A DNA stretch of 64,000 nt from Turritopsis dohrnii (lineage: Eukaryota; Cnidaria; Hydrozoa; Anthoathecata; Oceaniidae): the NCBI GenBank assembly GCA_027922465.2, contig BQMF02000025.1:1088501-1152500 (forward strand). Reading direction: 5' to 3'. Position 1 is the stretch's first letter; each line of letters starts with the position of its first letter. The notes under the pieces are model-generated. The model was not told the DNA's origin. It searched no databases and saw only the letters and a program-made list of their open reading frames with translations. Positions 36,241 to 48,683 of this stretch are shown one piece after another. The position numbers were made by a program, and so were the translations under genes.

Positions 36241-37308
36241 AAACAGTAGCGCAAAAAACTGAGGGTGGATATTCTGCTTTTCGGTTTCCCCCATTGATCA
36301 TTTTTAAAAGCTTAAAGAAAGCACTTGTGTGTGGGCAAGTATCCTCATGGCATGCAAGTGCTGAGTTCGAAAGGTGGAACTATGACAAAAGCCATGATGG
36401 CAGGAACATGTGCTCCAAGGATATGGCCGGCCTGGTGGCTTTTTTAAAACTAAGGAAGTCACTCCTAATTATGGATTCTGCAAGAAGACATCGTGGAGAT
36501 GAGGTTGGAAAGGCGGTTACCGACCTAAGCAGCGTGGAGACAATTCACGAAGGAATGACACCACAACTGCAACTTATATTCTATTCTTATATTATATTCA
36601 TATAATATTCATATAAGCAAGCCATTTAGAAAATGGGAAGACCGGATTGAACACGGCGAAGCAGAATACACAAACAGGAAACAAGCCTCAAATCAACCTT
36701 ATTCACGCTTACGGGAAACGATCTGTACATGCGAAGTCCCAAAAGAAGTTATAAACCTGGAAGAAGTTGGAGGATGACATCATTGAAAAATCTGGATCCC
36801 CCAACCATCAAACTCAGACTTAAGCTCCGATGATGAGGGTGACTTTGGCTCCGACATGACGATGTGGCTGTTGAAATAGAGTTATGATATAGAGAGAACT
36901 TTAAACATTTGAAAATGAATTTTTCCGCTTTTTTCTTAGACCATAAGGAAGGCTCCCATTTCAGGCTATGAAAGACGTTTTAAAGGTTCAATCGAAAATA
37001 GGCGGAAGGGCTCTAAGTCGGCGGTTTTTTATTGGAAAAATTGTGCCAAAACATGATTGTCCTTGCTATATGCACATCGCTTATATGCGGGGTAATAGGG
37101 TAAATCGACAAAAGGCAGTATATTCTTATTTGTCTAAATAAAGTTAAAGGGGTAAAGATTAGCTAGACTTGACGAATTCAAAAGTTACCACATCTTTATT
37201 TGGGTAAAACAATAACTAAACAAACACAATAACTAAAAAAGTAAGGTCTTTCTGGGATACACATGCTGTTACTGTATGTCCAAAATGGTGACTTCCATCT
37301 CCTTCCAT
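36241..37308. other. Spacer between the LINE remnant and gene B
   Basis: A plus-strand frame of about 100 codons (36294-36605) has no motif I recognise. The remainder is non-coding and includes the 3' flank of gene B. Confidence 0.4.
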
Positions 37309-40300
37309 CTACGATTTATATGGATTTCGTTGCTTACGCCTCAGGTATTTGACTTTACTTTGTAACTGCTGACCAGAAAAGCTTTCTAAAATAAGCCTTC
37401 CTCTTGTTGTTCTACCCAAAGCTTCTGTAATCCTTAATACTGAAATCGTCCCTGGTGTTATGATGTCTTTGCAAAGCTGTTCGATCGTGGAACATTCGGA
37501 TTGACCAAAAATATCTCTGCCATTACAAGAACTTTTCGTAGGTGGAATAACACTGTCAGAGTCAATTGAATCTTCATCTTGAGTGGGCTCGAAGTCATTA
37601 GTAACATCGTCAACAGGTCCATCGACAAATCGCGCAATCTTATGCTGTAAAGATTCTTCAGCGGTTGGCAGTTCCATATTGTTGTAAACACTCGATGCCA
37701 TGCTCCGTAACTTATCGAGAACCTGTTTTTCCGTGCGGTTAAAAAAAGATAATTCCTGGTATTTATCCCTAACTGCGCTCAGCGATACGGTATTACATCT
37801 CAATTCTTCGGCAAAAGATAGCCTCAACTGATGTTCCTCCTGACTACTCCATTTAGTTATCGAAGGTTTCTCGATATCTTGCATCAAGGTGCATATTGCG
37901 TTAGTGCCAAGTACAGCTTGCTTTTGACGTTCACGTAAGCGGTAAGTCCTACCAGCCGTATTAAGACTATGAGCTAGTAAATCAGCGACAGGTTGAACAT
38001 TGTCTCTGTTTTTTTCATGTACCAGTGATGTAACTGATTTTCGGATGACGGTAGTGCACAAATTTTTCTTAGGGGGGTTCATACCGCCATAAACTCCTGA
38101 GCGCTGCCAGATAGAGTTTATCTGCTTACTGACCCCACCACTTTCCATAGATTTACCCCGCCAAGTTATGAATACATTATCACAGTTGTTCTCGAAGTAC
38201 GGACGGATCTTACAAACGTATGTTGCCAGCATATTGTACAGTGTCTGTGTCATGCAAACCATGGCTGGTCCATATTTTCGGTACGTCTTGTGATTACGGA
38301 CACCAATCAACCACTTACCAGCCTCTTTGTCAAAAGATGCTTTCTCATATTCTTCTTTTGTCATGTTTGCAAGCACCCCTGAACGATGACCATTTGAAAG
38401 AGCAATTCCTGCCATAAGGTAATCTCGGACAGTCGTTAGATCAGCCATGCTAGGAACGAACGTACTTTCCTGTGCAGTGCCAATTATTTTAATAGCTTTC
38501 CTTGCAAGCTCACCTTCCTCAAATGCGTTGTATTGCTGCGGTGTCACCAGAACTTCCAGTTCGTCGATTTCTTTGTCCCACCAACTTTCATCCACAAGTT
38601 TATTATATGTCCTCCTCCAATTAGAAAACCTCAATCGAGCTTTTAAAAAATCTTCAGACTCATAGTTCGGCAGTACCAATTCGTCGGCGATTGTGAAGTC
38701 AACGAAACTGATGAGTGAGGTGAGGTAGTGCTTCGAGGTACCTGGTTTATACTTCTTATCCAGGTAATCTCGGAAAAATCTGTCTCTAACTTGATATTTA
38801 TCAAATACGTTCTCAACTTTCCCGTCAAGGCAATTAATGACACAGCGCACTTCATTTACTGTCTGCAATGAAGATTTTTTTTCTCTTTGCCCTCCATCTG
38901 GGGACAAAAGAAAATCGAGAAAACGAGCTAAAATAATTCTCACAAAGTTCTCTGCGTTGTTTGGGTCATTCCCATTTTCACTATCATCTTGAATGTCAGT
39001 TGAATTTTCGTTTGGGATGTCAATCAAACATTCATCTTTATCTGAACCTACTTCTGAAGGTGCTCGGATATCATTTGGGTCACACATGGAATCAGAAGTT
39101 GTCACGCTATCACTATGAGGTGCAACATTTGAGGTTTCCTTGGTACATCTTGATTTCGCTAATAAATCGTAATATTCAGGACCAGGGTAAATTTTATGCA
39201 CCTTTTGTAGATGAAGGTACACTTTTATAACTTTGGCGATGCAACCTTCGATAGGACAATTTCTCGTGCGATGGTAATCCTTTCGCTTTATTTCCTTTGG
39301 CACATTTTCTGTTAGTGGGTCATTTCGTTTAATTTGACGCTTGGCTCTGATAGGCGGTTCATTTCGCCATGTGTACGTTTTTCTTTGGTTGAAACGATGG
39401 TTAACATTGCGTGCTTCTTCTTTTGACCATTTATGACTTAAAACCATGTGACGTGGTAAGTTAACCACGCAGTGTCCACACTCATGACAGTTCTTTTTCT
39501 CTCTCCCATACTTAATCTTCTTTTTGACTTCTGAAATCTAGCATGAAAAATAAAACTTACGTTACCCAAAGTGACATAAATCTCATCGTTTTCACAATAG
39601 CACATCCCTGAAAATCGTGTCTGTACCTACATTACTATATTTCAAACGAGTAGAATACGTGAACAGGGATATCCTTCAGTAACACAAATCAAACTCAAAA
39701 TACCTTTTTTTCCGCAATAACGCCAAAATCGATTTTTGAATCTTCCTCAACAATCGTTTTGCTATTCTCATCGCGAAACAATCCTGAAAAAAATAGGTTT
39801 CCGGCATTACTGCTGATAATCATGGGCAATTTAGCTTATACAGAATAGGGCAAAAGAAAATAATGCTTGTGTACAGTGACGCGAGAACCAAAATTTCATC
39901 ATTTCTTATGTAATTATTGTATAATAAACTCTCATAAGAGGCAAAACTTGAAATATGTAGCACACGCAAATATTTCCGATTTTTGGTAAGGTCATGTTGG
40001 ATTATTTTGATTATTTTTCTATTAATGGAAAACGTGGTAAATCGAAAACGCCGACAAGAATTGCAAACTATAACTATCAACTATTTGGGAAAACGTAGTG
40101 AATAGTCCAATATAATGAAGAAACAATACATGAATTCCAAAATACGTGTGTACCTGGTTCTTTAACTGCCTGTTTTTTGCTGTCGTTATGATCGGTACTA
40201 TCGTTACAACTGGACCAAGCTAAACGAGAAAAGGAGAAGTCTCTATTTCGCATAAAAGTTGGGAACAGGACAAACTTACATTTTGAAAATTAAACTACTG

Positions 40301-43300
40301 ATGGAATTAACTTCTACTAACAAATTTAATTTTCTATTTCAATGACACTATCAAATGTAAAGAATAGGATCTACTTTGTTCTTGACTTTTCTGCTCATCG
40401 ATACCGTCATCATCATCTTCGCTACTACTGTTGCCATTACAAATGCTTCTTCCTGATTGTTTCAAAACTAAATTAAAAAACAGAACAACATAAAAACATG
40501 GACAGGAACGGCTAACAAAAAATTTTAAAATTGAGACAATGCCTAGACTTTAAATTCATCAGTCCAAAAAAGCTAAATAGATATGTAATAAACAAATGAA
40601 ACCCACATTTTCGTTTGAGGACTTCCTCAGTTGCTTTGCCACTATTGTAACCGCCATTAGCCAGGTAATATCTTGCTTGAGGAGCTGATATTCCACATAA
40701 GCTGATCACCAACCAAAGCTTGGTCGTTGGTAATAAAACTTTGAGGACATAGTCAAAATCATTTTTAAACGATTGCATCAAATAATCAGTCATAGATGTC
40801 AGTGTGTCATCATGAATATCACCTTTATCTACACTCAAATCCGTCAAATGATGTCGCATTATGCGTAACCCATCCAGAGTTATCGATTGACCAATGTAAA
40901 CTTGATGTCTCCAACTGTATCTGGAACCATTTCTAATACTTTCTAGACTAAAGTGGACAACATCTAGGAAATCAATGACAACTTTAGTTGGTATATTCCA
41001 GATGAATTGGTCTATTGCACGTATCTTTTTTGATGACAGTGGTTTGACTACAATAAAAGAGAGCCAAACAAGTACAGAATAAAGGACAAAAATAAACCAA
41101 ATAATGAAAAACTGTCACTATCATTTTCATTAGAGCTCATAGTTTTTTTCCCAGAGGTTGTAAAAAGCATTGTATCAGTTTACAAATTCTAGGCCTACTG
41201 TGGAGCTAATTCCAGATAGTACTATATAAGCTCACCATCAAATCCATCATCATCGTATTGTTTCAAACTTTCCAATATTCCAAAAGGTGACACTAAAAAA
41301 GGCGAAAAATACAATTGGGTATTTAAGACTTAGTAAGCCTTATGAAGAGATCATAAAAAGAAAGTATGGACAATAGTTAAACATCATTTTTGCATTCTCA
41401 GAGCTGGATATTTTTTTACCCTGATCTAAGAAGCAATGTTTTATCAATGCTGAAAAATATGACACTAAACTAAGTATGTAAGAATTATGTCATTCATTTA
41501 CTCACTCTCAGAGCTAACAAATGGTTACCAAATGCACTTTAAATCTTATCAGTAAACTTTTTCACCTACCATGATAACTAAAATAACCGTGTTCTTCACC
41601 AGTTACTTTCCCTTGTTCCTGTCCATTCCCATTAATATTATCTTTATCTCCATCAACTTGGTCTTCCTCTACAAAATCTTCTTCAGTTCTTTCTACAATA
41701 CATCCAGTTCCTTCTACAGTGTGTCCAGTTCCATTAATATCATCTTTATCTCTGTCAATCTGGTCTTCCTCGAAAATTTCTTCTTCCGTTTCCTCATCTA
41801 TTTCTTCTTCAGTTGGATCACTACTGTTTTCACTTTCACAAGGTTCAACAATATTTCCAATGTGTTTGCCATTGGTAGGAACTACATATGGAAGAATTAT
41901 GCCATTCATTAACTAACTCTCTTAACTAACCTATACAACTCTATGAAATTCAGTCTGTACAGAGCTAACAAATAGTTACCAAATGCACTTTAAATCTTAT
42001 CAGTAAACTTGTTCACCTACCATGATAACTAAAATAACTGTGTTCTTCGCCAGTTACTTTCCCTTGTTCCTGTCCATTCCCATTAATATTATCTTTATCT
42101 CCATTAACTTGGTCTTCCTCTACAAAATCTTCTTCAGTTCTTTCTACAATACATCCAGTTCCTTCTACAGTGTGTCCAGTTCCATTAATATCATCTTTAT
42201 CTCTGTCAATCTGGTCTTCCTCGAAAATTTCTTCTTCCGTTTCCTCATCTATTTCTTCTCTAGTTTGATCACTACCATCTTCACTTTCACAAGGTTCAAC
42301 AATATTTCCAATGTGTTTGCCATTAATAGACTCATCAACATTATTGTGACCATGTAAAACATTCCCACAATGAATATTGTCATCGGATTTTACTTCCTCT
42401 TCCCCATTATTTTCTTCATTATGTCTTCCATAAGTTTCCTTTACTTCGCCCGCAATTGTACTAGCAATATGTTCTTTAACATTAATGTTGTCTTTGTTTT
42501 TATCCTAAAGGAATGAACAGTAATAACATGTTGATTTTATGCTATTATAAGTAGCTTTTTACCAGTTACCTTTAATTTTGCCTTTGCTTAAACATAATGC
42601 TTGATGGTAGGTGCAAGTGATATTGGTCATGACCATATACAAGGCCAATAATCAAAACAGTGGTTGCAAAAATGAGGTTCTATCCAGGGGTAACAGCTCA
42701 AAATGTATTTGTTATAGTCATATAAGTTGAAATGTGTTGTTTTATCAAGTATTTACCTGTTGATATGAAATGGATAAGACAGTCATTACATCTGAAGGCT
42801 TGACAAGTGGAGTTTTAATCTAAATAGGATAGATATAACACTATAAAAATAAATGGTTGCTAATGATATAATAACATTTCCTGGGATATCTTAGAATAAA
42901 AAATGTTTCCAATGGAAAATATGTTTTACCTTCTGAACATTATTTCTTTCATGAACTTCCTGAAAGCACATAAATGAATTAAGTAAGAAAAAACTGTTGT
43001 ATACAAATTTCAACCCAAGGTAAGATGTTAAAAGTTCATGAACTGATCATTTATATATCTTACCTGAATCGATAATGGAAACTTAAACATGCCCTATGAA
43101 AAGAATTAACAATAAGCACTTCCCACAAAAAAATTATTTCTGCCTTAACCTGCAAGAACAACTTTTAAATGTTTATCTTATAAAGAAGCTTATAATTCTT
43201 ATTTGATAAAGTACTTAATCAATGTTCTTAGATCAAGCACAAGACAACATATCAAAAAACATATCTAAAGCAAGAAATTTACACAATGTATATTTCTGAT

Positions 43301-45227
43301 GAAAGCATGGTGTAGTGTTACTAACCTGACTCCTCCACCAGAAACTTTTGCCATTGTATTTATAACGCAGCTCCATTCCAGATGCCAAGTAACGAGATGC
43401 AAACAAGCAAAGTCGCACATCATTTGGAGCCACCTCAATTTTCTTTATGACACAATTAGCATGTACAGAATCATTCACAAATCTTCCAAGTTGGGTTGAT
43501 TTTGTAGCATCAATACTTAAAATAAAATAAACTTGGTTGATATAGAGGTAACATACTTATGTGAAGGGCCAACAACTTTGCCCTAGATTGGAGAAATTTT
43601 CAATTAAAAGATTTTGAACTAAGTAAGACAAAATGTATAAATTCAATATTTGAATACACAAACTTGATTATGTACTTACCACCAGCATTTACTTTTGTGC
43701 TGAATGAAAAACAAGAAATTTTCTTCTTCAGTCTTGTCATAATCTTGTTCTCTTTCCACTCCTAAGTCATATGATAACTTTTCCCCAGCGTATTCCAGGA
43801 GAAAGGAACCCTTTTCAAAGCATTTTGATGTGAATACTCCATGTCCTTGAAATATAAGAATTATTATTATTTATTTTTATTATTATTATTAATGTTTCTA
43901 CAGGATATAACCTAGCAGTAAAAATATCACATGTTTACAATACATATACAATAAAATTTTCTGATTTCAATAGGGTCCTGTGTAAAAATGTAAAAATAAA
44001 TGAAATATTAAAATTTACAATAGAAGTATCAAAGTAAATGACTTGAAGAATAAATCAACCATATGCCGAAAATTAATGAAACTAGAACTATATAAAAAGC
44101 ACAATTTAAACTCGAAAATCGATGTGATAAAAGCTCAAAGATGAGATAACTGAGTCACTGTTGCACAAATTATCAGATTGACCGGTAAGAATAACATCAA
44201 TGAGTGTTGATAGACCATTGGAGTTGCTCTGTTGATGAACCATGAAGTTTAAAAAGATCTTTTATGGAAGCTTCTTGCTATGTTCTTGCTATCAGAGTAA
44301 TTACAGTTAAGATCTCCGATTATGATTGCCTCTTTGTTTGAATGAGTAATCTCAGTTAACACTCTCGTCATAAGTTATAAAAAAGATTGCCAAAATATTT
44401 TACAACGCAATTCAAATTCATTCATTCATACAATTCAAATCATACGTACCAATTTCATTATCAATATATTCTTTGGTGAAGAACGGTGGATCAGTTTTCG
44501 CCAAGCAATATGTAATGGCTTCTTGAAGATTTGAATCAATAAAACACTATAATAAACAATTAAATGATTAAAAACAACTAGCTCAGAAGTGAGCAATTTG
44601 CCATGTAAAATTAACAGAATATCAGTTAGGACCACTCGACCAAAACTTGCAATAAAAAGCGTTTCAAACTGCTTTATGACAGCCATACGACGAAGTGCAT
44701 TCACAACTTTTTTCTTCTGATTTGAGTATAAAAGATTGAGAAACGTATTGTAAAATCGTGAAATCAATTAAATCAATCTGATTTAATTTGTAACTTAGGA
44801 CTATACTTTGTACATTCTTGTCGATATAAATAGATTGTCTAGAACAAATTACTCGTGTTTTTTTCCGAGAATATGTAAATAGAATTTGTCGAGATACAGA
44901 CAAAATGCTGTAATTTCTCATTGTACTGTCAGGGATCGAATTAAAATAGATGGTTTGCAATTATTCCAAAAAAAAATTTGAAAAATGCGAATCATTTTAG
45001 ATCCTTGGCGACCCATTTTTCATCAATTTGCGAATTAATTTTCTTGCTGATTGGGGCAAACAGCGAGTCAAAATATCACTCAAAAAAGCCTTGTGCGATA
45101 CCAAAACTTTAACTTAACTGTTGAAGTAAAATTTGTGGAATGTTAAAACAAACGTGTTTACTTATTTGCTCAAGAAATAATGCCTTTCACACAAAGTTTT
45201 ACGTTGTCTTACGCAGGTGAACGACAT
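37309..45227 (-). CDS. SET-domain / C2H2 / tyrosine-recombinase fusion protein (gene B)
   Basis: Fifteen exons join without a frame break into 1,450 residues: 45213-45227, 44450-44546, 43680-43845, 43326-43515, 43064-43093, 42930-42959, 42757-42819, 42021-42504, 41570-41881, 41236-41292, 40607-41047, 40375-40467, 40154-40219, 39704-39783, 37309-39537. Exon 1 (MSFTC) is the least certain. Residues ~35-150 are a KMT5A-like SET domain (GHGVF, LLEYAGE, CWCIDAT, GRFVNDS, ELRYKY); the usual NHS is NDS. A duplicated acidic region follows (~200-460), then a segment shared with gene A (FDYVLKVLLP). Two C2H2-like fingers follow (CHECGHC near 722; CPIEGC near 802). The tyrosine-recombinase domain has R1093 (GHRSGVL), K1125 (NHKT), R1207 (TVIRKS), H1231 (LLAHS) and Y1240 (RTYRL). 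The HxxR His is Thr. Likely nuclear. Whether it is a mobile-element gene or domesticated is open. Confidence 0.75.
41509..42324 (-). repeat. Tandem duplication of an acidic-repeat exon in gene B
   Basis: 41509-41873 and 41960-42324 are near-identical (period about 451 bp) and include the exon end, the donor site and part of the following intron. Both encode the stretch NGKHIGNIVEPCESE followed by DEETEEEIFEEDQ. Both exon copies keep compatible phase-1 splice sites, so the protein would carry the acidic block twice. Confidence 0.9.
44100..44345 (-). mobile_element. LINE endonuclease fragment in an intron of gene B
   Basis: Read on the minus strand, EAIIIGDLNCNYSDS followed by NGLSTLIDVILTGQSDNLCN matches the endonuclease domain of CR1-like non-LTR elements (conserved GDLN and the later DVILT region). 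Frameshifts separate the pieces. It lies in the same orientation as the host gene, in the intron before the first SET-domain exon pair. Confidence 0.7.
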
Positions 45228-45805
45228 GCTATGGAAACAAAGCTATTCGTGAAGAACAAAGAATTTAAAATATTATGCAAGGTCCTAGAATGACAGTAGA
45301 TACTTGTGCCATAACAAATGTCACAGATATAAATAAGAACAGCAGCAAAAAAAAGAGAAGAAAATAACAAATACGAGTACACAGTATATATACAGCTGGC
45401 GACACTAAAAATAGCGTCTCTTAAAGGTAGTGTCCGCTAAAAAATCAAAATTTCAAGAATTAAAGATTCTAACAAGTTATCATCGAAAATGAAAAAAAAA
45501 ACTTTTTAATTTTCTTTATGTTGTCTATAACACAATTTTTTTAAAAGCTTTTTACAAAACACGACGTTCATCTTGTTGAACATCTGTTACGCAAAAAAGA
45601 CTGGGTAAACTAATTAATATGCAGAATTATGCGTATGACGTAGAAACTTGGTTAGAAAATTTAAACTTGGTGAAAACACATACATCCCCCCTGACTTTCT
45701 TCGTTTGTTTCATCGCATTTTTGCATTAAAAAAAGTTCGCTTTTATAAAAAACTATTTTATGAATAGAAAGCTAAACGTGATCTATTTTTTCATTTTATT
45801 AAATA

Positions 45806-48638
45806 ATGTCTTCTGCTAATAAATCATGGGAAGTGATAGGTTTTCAGTATGAACCTGAAAAATCACCGCAATCAATAAGTGAGCCATTATATGAAGATTA
45901 TGAAGAGGAATCTGGTGATTTCACGTTAGGACGCTCTTCTCAAGCCCGAGAAAGTTGGTGTCTTTGCGGGAATTGTAAGACAATGGCAACAGACAAGGAG
46001 TGCACGTGTTGCCATGAAATCGACGAGATAAAATACGTCCATTTACAAGGTACGTATATATCCAGAATTAATGAAAATAAGAAACGTGATGATTAATAAT
46101 TTATATTTCAATAAATAGACAAGAATTGTGTTATCGATCACGAAGACTTCAACTCCGTCATGCTTTTGAAAAGTTGTCTTTGGACAGCTTTAGTAGCATT
46201 GCATGATAGAGAAAGCAGAGGTCTGGCGAAAAGAAATGAAGTTACCAACAAGTACCCAGCCGGCAAAAAGACATCTTTTAGAGGTCTAAAAGACGTCTAA
46301 CTAGACGTCTAAAAGACGTTTAGAAATGTTCTGTTTTGTCCGTTTGAAAGACGTCTGAAGAAATACGTCTTTAAGACGTCTAGCAAGACATCTTTTAGAC
46401 GTCTTAAAGATGTCTTCTAGATGTCGCTAATTTTAAGACGTGTTTTAGACGTCTTTAATACATCTTAAATACGTCTTTTAGATGGAGTTTACTTCAAGAC
46501 GTGTTTTAGACGTCCTATAAATGTCTTAAAGACGTCTTTTAGGTGTCTTAAAGGCGTTTATTTGAAGAAGTGATCTAGACTTAGCCTATCCTGTAGCATT
46601 GCTTGACTAAGGCAAAGAATACAATGACGTTCACGTGAAACATTTATTTAAACATATTTAATTATCTCAACATTTTAGAACGATTTCCATCAATAAATAA
46701 CAAATAAATAAATAAATAATTTTCTGGAATTCTAAAAAATATGATTTTCATAACCAATAAAATATTGAAACTCTTTATAACTTATTCTACAGATTTTTTA
46801 AATAAAATCTAAGCAACCGACCGGTCAGAAGAGTTAGGATAAAATCAAGATGAAACTCAAACGAAATGCATTTCCAGAGTTACAGTGCCCTAATTATTTT
46901 AACCTTTATTTTCAGATTAAGTGTACATACAAATGCAAGCAATGATGTTTCACATAATGTACAAAAGCTTTTCAGTTCAGAGAATTTCCTTAGACTTTTG
47001 AAAAAATAATTGAAATAAATATCTTAATAAGTTAATAAATAAAAAAAATTAGATAACATAGCTAATATACATTCATTCCGAATTTTTTTTCCTCCCTCCA
47101 CCACCTTTCGCATCAGGGGCGTTTTTTAATTTCGTCGCCACTACTTTTTTTATATCTTTTTCGACGGCACCAGCGTGTTTCTTTTGGACACTCTCTAGTA
47201 GAAATAACATCATACAAAATAATTAAACAGAGAAAGAAATATTGTATATAATATAATTGTATATAATGTATTGTGAAATGCTTACCAACAATAACGCTAT
47301 AAATTTTCTTTCTCTCCAGTGGAATCTTCCCACCGAACCCTTGCATGTTCATTTCGGACAATACGTTAGGAGAGAACAGTCTAGTAGAAAAACAAATAAA
47401 TTGTTTTAAAAGAATGAATTGACAGGTTATCTTTCTATAATCGTTTCTTGGTTTTACCTATTCATAATAAGTTTAACCGCTTCTCGGTAATCCACACCGC
47501 CCAACTGAACAAGCTGAGAAATCTGAAAAGATAAAAATAATGTCGAAGAGGTACGAACACATCGAGTCTAAATTCAGATGACAACACCACCAGTACTTAT
47601 GGTAAAATTCGAACTGGAATGCTAACTATCTGCAGGACAGAAAAGCCACTTCAGGAGTAGCTAGGAGACCCAGCTACATTGAAAGTAAGCAGGCTAAGAG
47701 TAGATGGGTCTCCTGGCTACTTCAGGAGTGAACTTTAATTAAAAGCCGAAAACAAATAAATTAAGAAAGAACACTTACCAATAAATAAAGCAAAAACACA
47801 CCACAAAGATAAAGTGTAATCAGAACTACCCGAACTACCCGATAAAAATATAGCTCCATCAACAAACCATTTTTACAGAACATATACTTCAGGGGGAGTT
47901 AAAAGTAATACTTTGTAAATAATGAAAGCTACACATAAAATTATATAGTAAAAAAACATTTTTAATTTATTAACACATACTAGAAATCTTTGATTTTTAA
48001 TTTTATACTTACAGTGTTCTTCTTCTTGCTGCATAAATGTGATTAAGTTTTTTATTGTTCCCCCGTCTCATATTCAGCATAAAATTCAAAACGCGCGAAT
48101 AACTTTAAAAGACGTCTAAAAGACGTCTTTAATGCGTCCCGAAAAAGACGTCTTATTTTCGTCTTTTTTAAAACGTCTTTAAGATGACTTTTTCAAAACC
48201 AAATTAATCTCTGATAATTGCAGACGTCTTTTAGACGTCTTTTAGACATCTAGCTTTTACAAGCTCGCTTAAAGACGTCTTTAAGAAGTCTTTAAGGAGA
48301 CGTCTTTCTTAAAACCCTTATTAGACATAAAATAGACGTCTAAAAGACGTCTTGTGCCGGCTGGGTATGTGTATTGTATAATCACATAAAAAAAGTGAAA
48401 GTAAACATTTACAATTTATTTAAAATCTTCTCCCGGTTTTAGATCCTACCGTTATGCAGCATATTGGCAGTTTTGTTGGTTTATTCACACACGCTTAGGA
48501 AAAGGAGTGAGGAGAGTGATACCATCATGCGTTGTCTCACGAATTCGTGAAGAGTTTCCGAGTGATAATGGCATGTATACTGGTTATTGTGATGACGCTG
48601 AAGTCTCTGAAATGGCTTTTATGTGGAGTAACACGTGA
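45806..48638 (+). CDS. P2X7-type cytoplasmic ballast (zinc-coordinating) domain protein
   Basis: Three exons, 45806-46049, 46119-46251 and 48443-48638, join in phase into 190 residues (MSSANKSWEVIG start). The hallmark Cys cluster appears as ESWCLCGNCKTMATD and CTCCHEID, followed by NCVIDHEDFNSVML. After intron 2 come YRYAAYWQFCWFIH, RRVIPSCVVSRIREEFP and GMYTGYCDD. This order matches the intracellular C-terminal domain of vertebrate P2X7 receptors, which binds zinc and guanine nucleotide, but there are no channel transmembrane segments. The protein should be soluble. Intron 2 is over 2 kb because a transposon inserted at its donor. Without it the donor reads AACAA|GTATGT; with it, GTACCC. 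It lies inside a Kolobok-type element, tail to tail with the transposase. Whether it helps transposition or is passenger cargo is unknown. Confidence 0.85.
46255..48365 (-). mobile_element. DNA transposon with GACGTC-rich subterminal arrays, TA target duplication
   Basis: Termini CCCAGCCGGCA (left) and its complement (right), flanked by TA on each side (46253-46254, 48366-48367). About 300 bp at each end consists of many copies of AGACGTCTTTTAGACGTC-like palindromic units. The centre holds a minus-strand spliced gene ending in a BEN-like domain. No transposase is visible, so it is probably non-autonomous; superfamily not assigned. A further short inverted pair (AGGAGACCCA / TGGGTCTCCT) is at about 47650-47735. 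Confidence 0.85.
47073..47859 (-). CDS. BEN-like domain protein carried in the GACGTC element
   Basis: Exons 47458-47522, 47286-47380 and 47073-47194 join in phase (GT-AG). They read ISQLVQLGGVDYREAVKL, then RLFSPNVLSEMNMQGFGGK, then KKIYSVIVESVQKKHAG and KDIKKVVATKLKNAPD, ending in a Gly/Lys-rich tail. The last part resembles the C-terminal helices of a BEN DNA/protein-binding domain. A possible first exon (47779-47859, MELYFYRVV, hydrophobic) also joins in phase 0 to give 120 residues, but it is weakly supported. Small BEN-like genes occur in some animal DNA transposons. Its role could be binding the subterminal repeats; that is inference. Confidence 0.6.
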
Positions 48639-48683
48639 CAGTAAAAAGTTTTAGAAAATAATGAAATATAAAAAAATAATTAT

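Noticed and set aside
36294..36605. Plus-strand ORF of 103 codons between the LINE remnant and gene B
   Set aside because: No motif, no splice partners, and the composition is not clearly coding.
41571..42357. Plus-strand ORFs rich in Phe/Ile/Ser at 41571-41912 and 42022-42357
   Set aside because: They are antisense shadows of the duplicated acidic exon of gene B, which has splice sites and phase continuity on the minus strand.
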